Notes: generated by a model from the letters alone, not told the origin. A DNA stretch of 14,071 nucleotides from Syntrophaceae bacterium UBA2251 (GCA_002347815.1 DDXV01000027.1:1-14071); one strand, 5' to 3'; counted from the stretch's first letter, positions 6,894 through 13,852 are shown. Numbers and translations: made by a program.

Positions 6894-7870
6894 AGCGGAG
6901 TCTTTGGCGGTACGCGGTGTTGTGCATCATCGGCCTGATGCTGGTTCCGGCCTGGGGGTGGGCGGCGGAGGTGGTCCTGTACTCCTCGAACCCTCCGGAG
7001 CTGCTCGACATGGTCAGCCAGGGTTTTGAAAAGAAGACGGGGATCAAGGTGTCCACCGTCCGTCTCGGGACGGGAGAGGCCATGAAGCGAATCGCCGCGG
7101 AGAAGGACAAGCCGCTCTGCGACGTCTTCTGGAGCGGCGACGTCGCCGTTCTCGACAATTCCAAGCAGTACTTCCTGCCCTACAAGTCCCGTGAAGCCCG
7201 CGCCCTTCCGAAGAACTACATCGAGAAGGAAGGCCGCTGGACCAGCTCCAACGCCCATGTCATGGTGATCATGTACAACAAGTCCCTGGTCAAGGAGTCG
7301 GAAAAACCGAAGGCCTGGAAGGACCTCTTCCTGCCCAAGTGGAAGGGCAAGGTCGTCATCGCCAATCCGGAGAAATCCGGATCCGCCTATGCCCAGGTGT
7401 ACGGCATCTACAAGCTCTACGGATGGGACGGCCTGACGAAGCTCATCGGCAACGCCAAGATCCTCGACAGTTCCAGCCTGATCTACAAGGGCGTCGCCGG
7501 CGGGGAGTATCCGATCGGCGTCACGATGGAATACGCCGCCTACCGCTATGTGGCCGGCGGGTCCAAGGACGTGGGGATCGTCTATGCCGCCGCCGGCGCC
7601 ATCGTGGCCCCCGAAGGCGCGGCGGTGATCCTGAACAGCCCGCATCCCCAGGAGGCGAAGAAGTTCTTCGATTACCTGATCAGCAAACCCGTCCAGGAGG
7701 AGGTTTTCGAGAAGTTCTACCGCCGTCCGGCGCGGACGGACGCGAAAACCATCGCGGGGCTTCCGCCCCTGAAGAAGATCCGGGTCCTCAAGAAGTTCGA
7801 TCCGCTGGAGGCGAACGTCCTCGAAAAGGACATCCTGAAGAAGTGGAAGGAAATCGTTCTCTCGCGGTAA
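6890..7870 (+). CDS. ABC transporter periplasmic substrate-binding protein, Fe(III)/AfuA-FbpA type
   Basis: A 326-residue extracellular solute-binding protein. Residues 1-26 are a signal peptide (MKRSLWRYAV then a hydrophobic stretch ending AWGWA, cut before AEVVLYSS). No lipobox cysteine, so it is a soluble periplasmic protein. The mature start EVVLYSSNPPELLDMVSQGFEKKTG, the CDVFWSGDVAVLDN segment, WKDLFLPKWKGKVVIANPEKSGSAY and the MEYAAYRYVAGG region fit COG1840 iron(III) or related anion-binding proteins. Tyrosines in the latter segment are at the place of ferric ligands in FbpA, but ligand identity is inferred. Length is normal and the frame intact, unlike the next two genes. It starts the importer operon and is probably coupled to the leader ORF. 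Alternatives are thiamine, phosphonate or other anion importers of the same family. Confidence 0.85.
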   Translation: MKRSLWRYAVLCIIGLMLVPAWGWAAEVVLYSSNPPELLDMVSQGFEKKTGIKVSTVRLGTGEAMKRIAAEKDKPLCDVFWSGDVAVLDNSKQYFLPYKSREARALPKNYIEKEGRWTSSNAHVMVIMYNKSLVKESEKPKAWKDLFLPKWKGKVVIANPEKSGSAYAQVYGIYKLYGWDGLTKLIGNAKILDSSSLIYKGVAGGEYPIGVTMEYAAYRYVAGGSKDVGIVYAAAGAIVAPEGAAVILNSPHPQEAKKFFDYLISKPVQEEVFEKFYRRPARTDAKTIAGLPPLKKIRVLKKFDPLEANVLEKDILKKWKEIVLSR

Positions 7871-7877
7871 ACGATGC

Positions 7878-8541
7878 ATGCAGGTTGAACTGAAGAACAT
7901 CCGGAAGGCCTTCGGCAGGCTCACGGTCATCGACGACGTGAGCCTCGTGATCGAGGAGGGGCGCCTGTTCACCCTCCTCGGTCCGAGCGGCCGCGGGAAG
8001 ACGACCCTCCTGAAGATCGTGGCCGGTTTTCACGCCCCCGACGCGGGGCAGGTCCTCTTCGCCGGGACGAGCGTCAATCCCGTCCCCCCCCCACAAACGC
8101 GAAACGGGGATGGTCTTCCAGACCTACACCCTGTTCCCGCACCTGACCGTCTTCGACAACGTCGCCTACGGGCTGCGGGCGCGCAGGACGCCGAACGATC
8201 AGATCCGGAAAAAGGTGGCGGAGGTTCTGGAGAACGTTCAGCTCGACGGCCTGGAGGCGCGCTTTCCCAGCCAGCTCTCCGGCGGACAGCAGCAGCGCGT
8301 CGCCCTCGCGCGGGCGCTGGTGTTCTCGCCCAGGATCCTCCTCATGGACGAACCCCTGTCGAACCTCGATGCGCGTCTGCGGGTCAGCATGCGCGAGGAG
8401 ATCAAGCGCATCCAGAAACGCCTGGGCATCACGACGATCTACGTGACGCACGACCAGGAGGAGGCCATGGCCATCAAGGGCGAGGGGGAGCCGATCCGTC
8501 TCGGCTTCGACGCCGAGCGGCCGGTCGTGATTGAACCCTGA
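7878..8541 (+). pseudogene. ABC transporter ATPase (FbpC/PotA-like), frameshifted and internally deleted
   Basis: The first frame (from ATG 7878) carries Walker A GPSGRGKT (residues 35-42). The second frame carries the Q-loop MVFQ, signature LSGGQQQR, Walker B ILLMDEP, D-loop SNLDAR and H-loop THDQEEA, ending at 8541. The frames switch at a run of nine C (8084-8092); eight would give one continuous ORF reading PPHKRETGMVFQ. A second lesion follows: after EEAMAI (8475) the sequence jumps to KGEGEPIRLGFDAERPVVIEP, which resembles only the last strand of the TOBE domain. The repaired protein would be about 220 residues where this family has about 350. The nucleotide-binding core would survive if the frameshift were bypassed. 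It starts 7 bases after the binding protein and would power the importer. Confidence 0.8.
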
Positions 8542-8576
8542 ACGGACCCACGGCGTCCCGAGGCGCTGCCCGAAGC

Positions 8577-9992
8577 ATGAATATCGGACGTTACCTCAAT
8601 ACCTGGAATGTCATCCTGGTGCTGGTCTTCATCGTCCTGTTCTTCGCCGTCCTGTATCCCGTCCTCTACATCTTCAAGGCGAGTTTCATGGACCCGGAGA
8701 CGGGCGTCTTTTCGCTGAACAGTTACCAGACCTTTTTCAAGTATCCCTATTACCTGCGCTGCCTGCGCAACAGCCTGTTCGTCAGCGCCCTCGCCGCGGG
8801 GTTCGCGCTCGTCATCGGGATTCCCTTCGCGTTCTTCCTCTCCCGCTACGACCTGCCCGGAAAGGACATCATCAAGACGCTGGGAACCCTGCCGCTCGTC
8901 ACCCCGGCCATCCTGTCCGGGGCCCTGGTCGTCTTCTACCTGTCCATCGAAAACTTCGGGGTGCCCATCCTGATCGGCGAGGACTTCCGGGTCCTGTCGG
9001 TCCAGGCCTACAACGAATTCATCAGCGAGATGGGGGGAAATCCCTCGATGGCGGGGGCGCTCAGCATGATCCTCCTGTCGCTCACGCTGCTGTTGACGGT
9101 GGTGCAGAAGTACTGGACGGAGCGCAAAACCTACGCCACCACGTCCGTGCAGCGGACGGCGGTGAAACGGCTGTCGCTTCTCCCGACCGTCCTCATCCGG
9201 ATCTTCTGTGCCGGCCTCGTCTTCATCGCCCTCTTTCCGTTCCTGGTCGTCGTCGTGGCGGCCTTCACGAAGGCCCACGGGCCGGTCATGTATTACGGAC
9301 AGTTCACCCTGGATCATTTCATCAAGGCCTTCACCATCGCCCCGCGTCCCATCCTGAATTCATTTTTTCTCGCCACGGCCGCCACCCTCATCGGGATCGT
9401 CTTCGGCCTCGTCGTCAGCTACCTGCTCGTCCGCCAGCGCGGAACCGTGAGCTACCTCCTCGACGTCCTGACGATGCTGCCCCTGGCCATCGCCGGCACC
9501 GTCCAGGGCATCGCGCTCGCCGTGGCGTACAACAAGGGCCTCGTCGTCCTCACGGGAACCTGGATGATCCTCGTGCTCGCCTATTTCATCCGCAAGGTCC
9601 CGTTCTCCATCAAGACCACCTCGGCGCTCCTGCGCCAGATCGACCGGAACATCGAAGACGCCTCCGTCAACCTGGGCGTTCCCCCGTTCCGGTCCTTTCT
9701 CAAGGTCATCCTGCCGGTGATGATGCCGGGCATCGTCGCCGGGGCGATCATCATGTGGGTGACGACCCTGGCCGAGCTCAGTTCCACCATCGTCCTGTAC
9801 TACGGCCCCTGGGCGACCATGACCGTGGAGATCTTCCAGAGGATCAACAGCGGCGATTTCGGGCCCGCCTCCGCCTTCGCCACGGTCCTCATCGTCTCGG
9901 TCCTGATCCCCCTGTTCATCCTGCACAAACTCCTGGGCAGGGATCTGACGACGGCCCTCTATCGCGGTGTTGACGGGGACCGGTCGGGATAG
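8577..9992 (+). CDS. Fe(III)-type ABC transporter permease (two fused domains), first half internally shortened
   Basis: A 471-residue inner-membrane permease of the FbpB/AfuB type, in which two transmembrane domains are fused. The second half (about 205-471) looks complete: several hydrophobic segments and the cytoplasmic coupling loop EDASVNLGVPPFRSFLKVILP (about 360-380), the EAA-like motif that docks with the ATPase. The first half has TM helices at about 12-33 and 64-88, then passes from TLPLVTP (104-110) directly into AILSGALVVFYLSIENFGVP. In the family these segments are separated by roughly 80-90 residues containing two helices and the first EAA loop. The length fits: about 550 is usual. 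The frame is open, so it is annotated as a CDS, but coupling would be impaired. No strong ribosome-binding site precedes the ATG. Confidence 0.8.
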   Translation: MNIGRYLNTWNVILVLVFIVLFFAVLYPVLYIFKASFMDPETGVFSLNSYQTFFKYPYYLRCLRNSLFVSALAAGFALVIGIPFAFFLSRYDLPGKDIIKTLGTLPLVTPAILSGALVVFYLSIENFGVPILIGEDFRVLSVQAYNEFISEMGGNPSMAGALSMILLSLTLLLTVVQKYWTERKTYATTSVQRTAVKRLSLLPTVLIRIFCAGLVFIALFPFLVVVVAAFTKAHGPVMYYGQFTLDHFIKAFTIAPRPILNSFFLATAATLIGIVFGLVVSYLLVRQRGTVSYLLDVLTMLPLAIAGTVQGIALAVAYNKGLVVLTGTWMILVLAYFIRKVPFSIKTTSALLRQIDRNIEDASVNLGVPPFRSFLKVILPVMMPGIVAGAIIMWVTTLAELSSTIVLYYGPWATMTVEIFQRINSGDFGPASAFATVLIVSVLIPLFILHKLLGRDLTTALYRGVDGDRSG

Positions 9993-9998
9993 TATAAG
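9970..9998 (+). promoter_or_regulatory. Probable sigma70 promoter for the thioesterase
   Basis: TTGACG (9970-9975) and TATAAG (9993-9998) are 17 bases apart, each one base from consensus. The -35 box lies within the last codons of the permease gene. The expected transcript start is about 25 bases before the thioesterase ATG. Confidence 0.55.
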
Positions 9999-10031
9999 GC
10001 TTGCCGGAACCCCTTCAAGGAGTGGTTTTGA

Positions 10032-10482
10032 ATGGAGCGGTACGACGTGTTGCCCCCGGCCCTGAAAGAGGCCCTGATGCAGAAGATGAAGACGGATTCC
10101 CCCTTCTGGACCCTGTTGGGGATGGAACTGCTGGATGCCCGCAAGGGCTGGGCCAGGATGCGGCTTCCCTTCGACCGCAAGCTGGTCCACCCCATGGGCA
10201 TCGCCCACGGCGGCGCGATCTTTTCCATTGCCGATTCCGCCGTGGCGATGGTTCTGATCGGCATGGTGGACCGGGGAGACGCCTTCGTGACGGTCGAGAT
10301 GAAGCTCAATTACGTGCTGCCCTTTCGCGTCCGGGGAGATCACCGCGGAGGCCCGGATCATCCACCAGGGCACGAAAACCGCCCTAGGCGACGTGGAGGT
10401 CCGGAACGACCGGGACGAACTCGTCGCCAAGGGGCTGGCGACCTACATGATCATTAAGGGAGGGGCGCAGGCGAAAGGCTGA
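10032..10482 (+). pseudogene. PaaI/YdiI-type hotdog thioesterase, frameshifted
   Basis: The first frame encodes the N-terminal two thirds of a hotdog-fold acyl-CoA thioesterase, with the motif HPMGIAHGGAIFSIADSA (53-70) that places the thioester in this family, followed by VTVEMKLNYVLPF. At about 10329-10336 (GTCCGGGG) one extra base shifts the frame. The +1 frame continues plausibly as GEITAEARIIHQGTKTALGD, then LATYMIIKGG, to a TGA at 10480-10482. The repaired protein would have 149 residues, normal for the family. The unrepaired frame runs to 10457 with an Arg/Pro-rich tail unlike any hotdog domain. AAGGAG lies 9 bases before the ATG. The function would be hydrolysis of acyl-CoA or aryl-CoA. 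A single base is the only visible defect, so a sequencing error is a real possibility. Confidence 0.8.
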
Positions 10483-10507
10483 AGAAGAAAAAATGCACGC
10501 AAAAGGA

Positions 10508-10536
10508 TTGCCAGCGGACCGGAAGAGGATTACATT
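10508..10536 (+). promoter_or_regulatory. Candidate sigma70 promoter for rubrerythrin
   Basis: TTGCCA (10508-10513) and TACATT (10531-10536) are 17 bases apart, five and four matches to consensus. Transcription would start about 100 bases before the rubrerythrin ATG. No peroxide-regulator (PerR) box is evident by eye. Confidence 0.4.
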
Positions 10537-10644
10537 ATCCCCGTGACGCCGAGCGGGGTGGAGGTCGCCGGTCATCCATTGCCGGACACGCCGGCGCCGC
10601 ATGCACCCCCAGGATCAATCTGAATTCGAGAAAGGAGACCCACC

Positions 10645-11226
10645 ATGGATTTCAAGAGCAGCAAGACGCGCACCAACCTGATGAATTCCTTTGCCGGAGA
10701 GTCCCAGGCCCGCAATCGCTACACGTTCTTCGCCAGCGTGGCCAAGAAGGCGGGCTACGAACAGATCTCGGAGATCTTCACCGATACGGCCAACAACGAG
10801 AAGGAGCACGCGAAGCTCTTCTACAAGCACATCGTGGATCTGATTGGCGAGGACGCCATCCAGGTCACCGGCACCTACCCCGTGATCCTGGGCGATACCC
10901 TGGCCAACCTGAAGGCCGCCGCCGCCGGAGAAAACGAGGAGTGGACGGCGCTTTATCCCGAGGCGGCGAAGATCGCCGACGCGGAAGGCTTCCCCAAGGT
11001 CGCCGAGACCTTCAGGCAGATCGCCGAAGCGGAGAAGTCCCACGAGGACCGCTACCTCGCCCTCGCGAAGAACATCGCCAACGGCGAGGTTTTCAAAAAG
11101 AAGGCCAAGATCAAGTGGCGCTGCCGGAACTGCGGCAGGATCGTCGAGAGCGAAGAAGCGCCCAAGGTCTGTCCGACCTGCCAGCATCCCCAGGATTACT
11201 TCGAAGTGAAGGCCGAGAATTATTGA
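10645..11226 (+). CDS. rbr: Rubrerythrin
   Basis: A 193-residue non-haem di-iron peroxidase of anaerobes that reduces hydrogen peroxide to water in the cytoplasm with electrons from rubredoxin or NAD(P)H. The ferritin-like four-helix domain (1-145) has the ligand motifs SFAGESQARNRY (Glu19), NNEKEHA (Glu52, His55), a glutamate pair in ENEEW (98-99) and EAEKSHEDRY (Glu130, His133). The C-terminal rubredoxin-like domain has Cys160/Cys163 in CRNCG and Cys176/Cys179 in CPTC for one Fe(Cys)4 site. The length is typical and all ligands are present. AAAGGAG lies about 9 bases before the ATG. It stands between its own candidate promoter and a strong hairpin, so it is probably a single-gene unit. It supports an anaerobic host with oxidative-stress defence. 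Confidence 0.97.
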   Translation: MDFKSSKTRTNLMNSFAGESQARNRYTFFASVAKKAGYEQISEIFTDTANNEKEHAKLFYKHIVDLIGEDAIQVTGTYPVILGDTLANLKAAAAGENEEWTALYPEAAKIADAEGFPKVAETFRQIAEAEKSHEDRYLALAKNIANGEVFKKKAKIKWRCRNCGRIVESEEAPKVCPTCQHPQDYFEVKAENY

Positions 11227-11244
11227 AGCATGACCCGCCCGACG

Positions 11245-11283
11245 GCCGCCCCGGATCCGACCCCCGTCGCGATCCGGGGCGGC
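11245..11283 (+). terminator. GC-rich hairpin after rubrerythrin
   Basis: GCCGCCCCGGATC (11245-11257) pairs perfectly over 13 bp with GATCCGGGGCGGC (11271-11283) around a 13-base loop, starting 18 bases past the rubrerythrin stop. Downstream T residues are interrupted (GGTTTGCCGTTT), so the U-tract is weak, but the stem is very stable. Confidence 0.65.
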
Positions 11284-11380
11284 AGCCGGTTTGCCGTTTC
11301 CGTAACATCGTCCGACGTCATCGTTTCCGTCTTCCGTTTCCGGAGGGGGTGCGGCGCTGAGAGCATCGACGAAAGCCCTG

Positions 11381-11599
11381 ATGGCGAGGCACGGTTGGCG
11401 CATCGACCGAGCAGTGCACAACTACGTCTATTACGCCTTCTATCACCCCTACGTCCGGGCCGTCTACCACACCTTCCGCTTCCTGGAACGCTACTTCACC
11501 TGGTTCACCCCGCTGCGGCCAATAGTGCCACGCCCGGAAGATCGCCCCGGAGGCGGGGCAGGCGCGGGGCCCGTTTCGTCGGCGGAGGCGCCGGCCTGA
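11381..11599 (+). CDS. Small aromatic-rich hypothetical protein
   Basis: This 72-residue frame is not recognised as a named family. Residues 1-48 are dense in Tyr, Phe, Trp and His (NYVYYAFYHPYVRAVYHTF, then RYFTWFTPLRPI), with a basic start and a low-complexity Pro/Gly/Ala tail from about 50. The tyrosine codons are mostly TAC and third positions are mostly G/C, as in neighbouring genes, which supports real coding. An amphipathic membrane-associated helix is possible, but no clean transmembrane segment is seen. The ribosome-binding site before the ATG is weak (GAAAG). It ends just before the alternative-hairpin leader of the acyl-CoA dehydrogenase gene, so it may be co-expressed with that gene. 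Confidence 0.5.
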   Translation: MARHGWRIDRAVHNYVYYAFYHPYVRAVYHTFRFLERYFTWFTPLRPIVPRPEDRPGGGAGAGPVSSAEAPA

Positions 11600-11664
11600 T
11601 TCCACCCCCGTATGGGGGAATGCGGCACCCATTCCCCCCGGCCGGTCCATGCTCCGGCCGGGGG
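11599..11664 (+). promoter_or_regulatory. Three overlapping, mutually exclusive hairpins in the acyl-CoA dehydrogenase leader
   Basis: Hairpin A pairs CCCCC (11605-11609) with GGGGG (11614-11618), extended by ATT/AAT. Hairpin B pairs GGGGGAATG (11614-11622) with CATTCCCCC (11630-11638). Hairpin C pairs CCCCCGGCCGG (11635-11645) with CCGGCCGGGGG (11654-11664). A and B share the G run; B and C share the C run. Such overlap is typical of attenuators and riboswitch expression platforms. C lies about 30 bases before the ATG and is followed by A-rich sequence rather than a U-tract, so C may act as a roadblock or a Rho-dependent signal. Confidence 0.5.
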
Positions 11665-11694
11665 CGAAAAATAACAAAAAGAAAGGAGAAGGTT

Positions 11695-13560
11695 ATGGGG
11701 AGTTTGATTTGTGACGTCAGGGATCAGAAGTTCGTGCTGTACGAGTTGCTCAAGATCGAGGACCTCTGCAAGACGGCGAAGTACGCGGATTTCTCGCGCG
11801 AGACCTTCGACATGGTCTTGGCCGAGGCGGAGAAGTTCGGCACCGAGGTGCTCTTTCCGACGATGGCGGAGGGCGACCGCGTGGGCTGCCGGCTGGAAAA
11901 CGGCCAGGTCAAGGTGCCGCCCTGTTTCTACCGGCCCTTTCAGCTCTACAAGGAAGGCGGCTGGATCACGATGAGCGTCTCCCAGGAGGCCGGAGGCCAG
12001 GGGTTCCCCCTGGTGATGTCCTCCGCGGCCAAGGAGTGGTTCATCCACAATTTCGGGATGATGTGCTACCCCTACCTGACGGAGGGGGCGGCCCACCTGA
12101 TCGAGGTCTACGGCACGGAGGCCCAGAAGCGCAAGTACATGGACAAGATGTACGCCTGCGAGTGGGGCGGGACGATGGCCCTGACCGAACCGGGGGCCGG
12201 CACCGACGTGGGGAACCTGAAAACGAAGGCCGTCCGGAAGCCGGACGGCACCTTCCGCCTCCAGGGGACGAAGCAGTTCATCACCGGCGCCGATCAGGAC
12301 CTGGTCCCCAACATCGTTCACCCCGTGCTCGCCCGGATCGAGGGCGACCCGGCCGGAACGGGCGGGATCTCCATCTTCCTCGTCCCGAAGTACCTCGTCA
12401 ACGACGACGGGAGCCTGGGCCGGCGGAACGACTACGCCATCGGCGCGATCGAGGAGAAGATGGGCCTCCACGGGAGCGCCACGTGCGTCATGAACATGGG
12501 CGACAACGGCGACTGCTACGCCGAGCTCCTGGGGGAGGAGCGCCAGGGCATGAAGGTCATGTTCCAGCTCATGAACGAGGCCCGGATCGGCGTGGGCCTT
12601 CAATCGCTCTCCCTCAGCGGCATTGCCTACCTGCACGCCCTGAACTACGCCAAGGAGCGCCTGCAGGGCTCGTCGCTCCTCGAGATGAAGAACCCCGAGG
12701 CCCCGCGCGTGCCGATCATCCAGCACGCCGACGTCCGCCGGATGCTCCTGTGGATGAAGGCCCACGTCGAGGGGTTCCGGGCGCTGATCTACTACACCGC
12801 CTACTGCGCGGACCGGGCGCATGCGCTGGCGGACGAGGCGGAGCGGGACAAGTCCGTCGGGATCATCGAGGTCCTGACCCCCATCGTGAAGGCGTACTGC
12901 TCCGACATGGCCTTCCGGGTGACGGAAATGGCGATCCAGACTTACGGCGGCTACGGCTACTGCGCGGAGTACCCCGTGGAGCAGTTCATGCGCGACGTCA
13001 AAATCGCGTCGATCTACGAGGGGGCGAACGGCATCCAGGCCCTGGACCTGGTGGGGCGGAAGCTGGGGCTGAAGAAGGGGATGTACTTCATGAGCCTGCT
13101 GGGCGAGATGAACGCGACGGTGGCGGCGTATCAGGGGAACGCGGCGCTGAAGGATCTGGCGGCGGACGTCCAGAAGGCGGCGAACACGCTGGCGGAGATG
13201 GCGATGTACTTCGCGGGGAGCGCGAAGGCGGGGAAGTTCATGATCCCGGTGGGGAACGCGTACCCGTTCCTGATGCTGATGGGGAAGGTGGTAATGGCGT
13301 GGCTGCTCCTGTGGGAGGCGGGTGTGGCCCGGGAGAAGCTGGAGGGGATCGCCGCGGGCAAGGGGATCGACCTTTCGGACGGGGCGAAGGTCTCCGCCCT
13401 GGCGAAGGCCGACGCCGACGCGGCCTTCTACATCGGGAAGGTCTCGGCCGCGCGGTACTTCATCAAGCACGTCCTGCCGGAGGTGGACGCGGCGGTGACG
13501 TCGATCAAGAGCGAGGACCTCTCCATGATCGACCTCCCCGAAGAGGCCTTTGCGTCATAG
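11695..13560 (+). CDS. Acyl-CoA dehydrogenase with C-terminal extension domain
   Basis: A 621-residue FAD-dependent enzyme that makes the alpha,beta-double bond in an acyl-CoA, the first oxidative step of beta-oxidation, passing electrons to an electron-transfer flavoprotein. Visible features: middle-domain signatures MALTEPGAGTDVGN (161-174) and GTKQFITGADQ, an EARIGVG helix (295-301), the QTYGGYGYCAEYP loop (415-427), and the catalytic base Glu442 in IYEGANGIQALDLVGRKL. About 150 residues follow the core and match the extra helical domain of the ~600-residue FadE/DmdC-like subfamily. GAAAGGAGAAGG precedes the ATG at 11695. An upstream in-frame extension to 11230 is ignored because it crosses the hairpins and has no ribosome-binding site. 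An acyl-CoA synthetase follows, so both probably serve fatty-acid degradation. Chain-length specificity cannot be read from sequence. Confidence 0.93.
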   Translation: MGSLICDVRDQKFVLYELLKIEDLCKTAKYADFSRETFDMVLAEAEKFGTEVLFPTMAEGDRVGCRLENGQVKVPPCFYRPFQLYKEGGWITMSVSQEAGGQGFPLVMSSAAKEWFIHNFGMMCYPYLTEGAAHLIEVYGTEAQKRKYMDKMYACEWGGTMALTEPGAGTDVGNLKTKAVRKPDGTFRLQGTKQFITGADQDLVPNIVHPVLARIEGDPAGTGGISIFLVPKYLVNDDGSLGRRNDYAIGAIEEKMGLHGSATCVMNMGDNGDCYAELLGEERQGMKVMFQLMNEARIGVGLQSLSLSGIAYLHALNYAKERLQGSSLLEMKNPEAPRVPIIQHADVRRMLLWMKAHVEGFRALIYYTAYCADRAHALADEAERDKSVGIIEVLTPIVKAYCSDMAFRVTEMAIQTYGGYGYCAEYPVEQFMRDVKIASIYEGANGIQALDLVGRKLGLKKGMYFMSLLGEMNATVAAYQGNAALKDLAADVQKAANTLAEMAMYFAGSAKAGKFMIPVGNAYPFLMLMGKVVMAWLLLWEAGVAREKLEGIAAGKGIDLSDGAKVSALAKADADAAFYIGKVSAARYFIKHVLPEVDAAVTSIKSEDLSMIDLPEEAFAS

Positions 13561-13578
13561 CCGGGAACATGCTATAGG
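13550..13578 (+). promoter_or_regulatory. Weak candidate promoter at the end of the acyl-CoA dehydrogenase gene
   Basis: TTGCGT (13550-13555) and TATAGG (13573-13578) are 17 bases apart, with three and four consensus matches. If used, it gives the next gene a leader of about 270 bases that contains the hairpins at 13691-13802. Confidence 0.2.
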
Positions 13579-13690
13579 AGAATCATTCCATTTCAGAAAC
13601 AGATCGAGGCCCATGCCTTGGACATCCCGGCTCCGCGCGCGTAGGAATCTTGGCACGCGGGGGCGTATCCTGAAGGTGTGAAGGGCGGTT

Positions 13691-13730
13691 CCCCGTCGTG
13701 CCGGGGGGTTCGTTTCCAGGCATGACGGGG
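13691..13730 (+). terminator. 12-bp hairpin downstream of the acyl-CoA dehydrogenase gene
   Basis: CCCCGTCGTGCC (13691-13702) pairs with GGCATGACGGGG (13719-13730), with one G-U wobble and a 16-base loop. TTTTT occurs at 13745-13749. It could end the upstream transcript or act in the leader of the next gene. Confidence 0.4.
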
Positions 13731-13773
13731 CGCCGTCGGGTGAGTTTTTCGAGACGGGGGGAGGCGGCCTTCC

Positions 13774-13802
13774 CCGCGCCGGGGTTCCGTTCCCCGGCGC
13801 GG
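13774..13802 (+). repeat. Perfect 11-bp hairpin before the acyl-CoA synthetase
   Basis: CCGCGCCGGGG (13774-13784) and CCCCGGCGCGG (13792-13802) pair perfectly around a 7-base loop. No T-tract follows, so it is more likely a leader structure than an intrinsic terminator. It ends 36 bases before the AGGAGG ribosome-binding site. Confidence 0.5.
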
Positions 13803-13852
13803 CGTGGGGCCGGCGAATGTGCATGCAAAAAAACAATAAGGAGGGAAGGTCA

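Larger units (their letters stand above)
13561..13852. other. 292-base non-coding gap before the acyl-CoA synthetase
   Basis: The gap holds two strong hairpins and no convincing gene on either strand; the short minus-strand frames here have arginine/proline-rich translations typical of shadow ORFs. A TTTTT at 13745-13749 follows the first hairpin by about 15 bases. Confidence 0.5.

Noticed and set aside
8531..9973. 480-residue plus-strand open frame overlapping the permease
   Set aside because: The overlapping frame from 8577 gives clear transmembrane helices and the coupling loop; this one gives an Arg/Pro/His-rich translation.
10493..10546. 17-codon ORF starting at the ATG in AAAAAATGCACGC
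   Set aside because: It has no ribosome-binding site and no protein-like pattern, and overlaps the candidate rubrerythrin promoter.
11230..11694. N-terminal extension of the acyl-CoA dehydrogenase frame
   Set aside because: It crosses the rubrerythrin hairpin and the alternative hairpins, has no ribosome-binding site at its start, and has no homologous character; the ATG at 11695 has a strong site.
11491..13470. 659-residue minus-strand open frame
   Set aside because: It is the antisense shadow of the acyl-CoA dehydrogenase; its His/Arg/Leu-rich composition arises from the opposite-strand codon bias.
13650..13666. Sigma54-like GG-N10-GC site (TTGGCACGCGGGGGCG)
   Set aside because: The -24 half matches but the -12 half is GGGC rather than TTGC, and GC-rich sequence gives such matches by chance.
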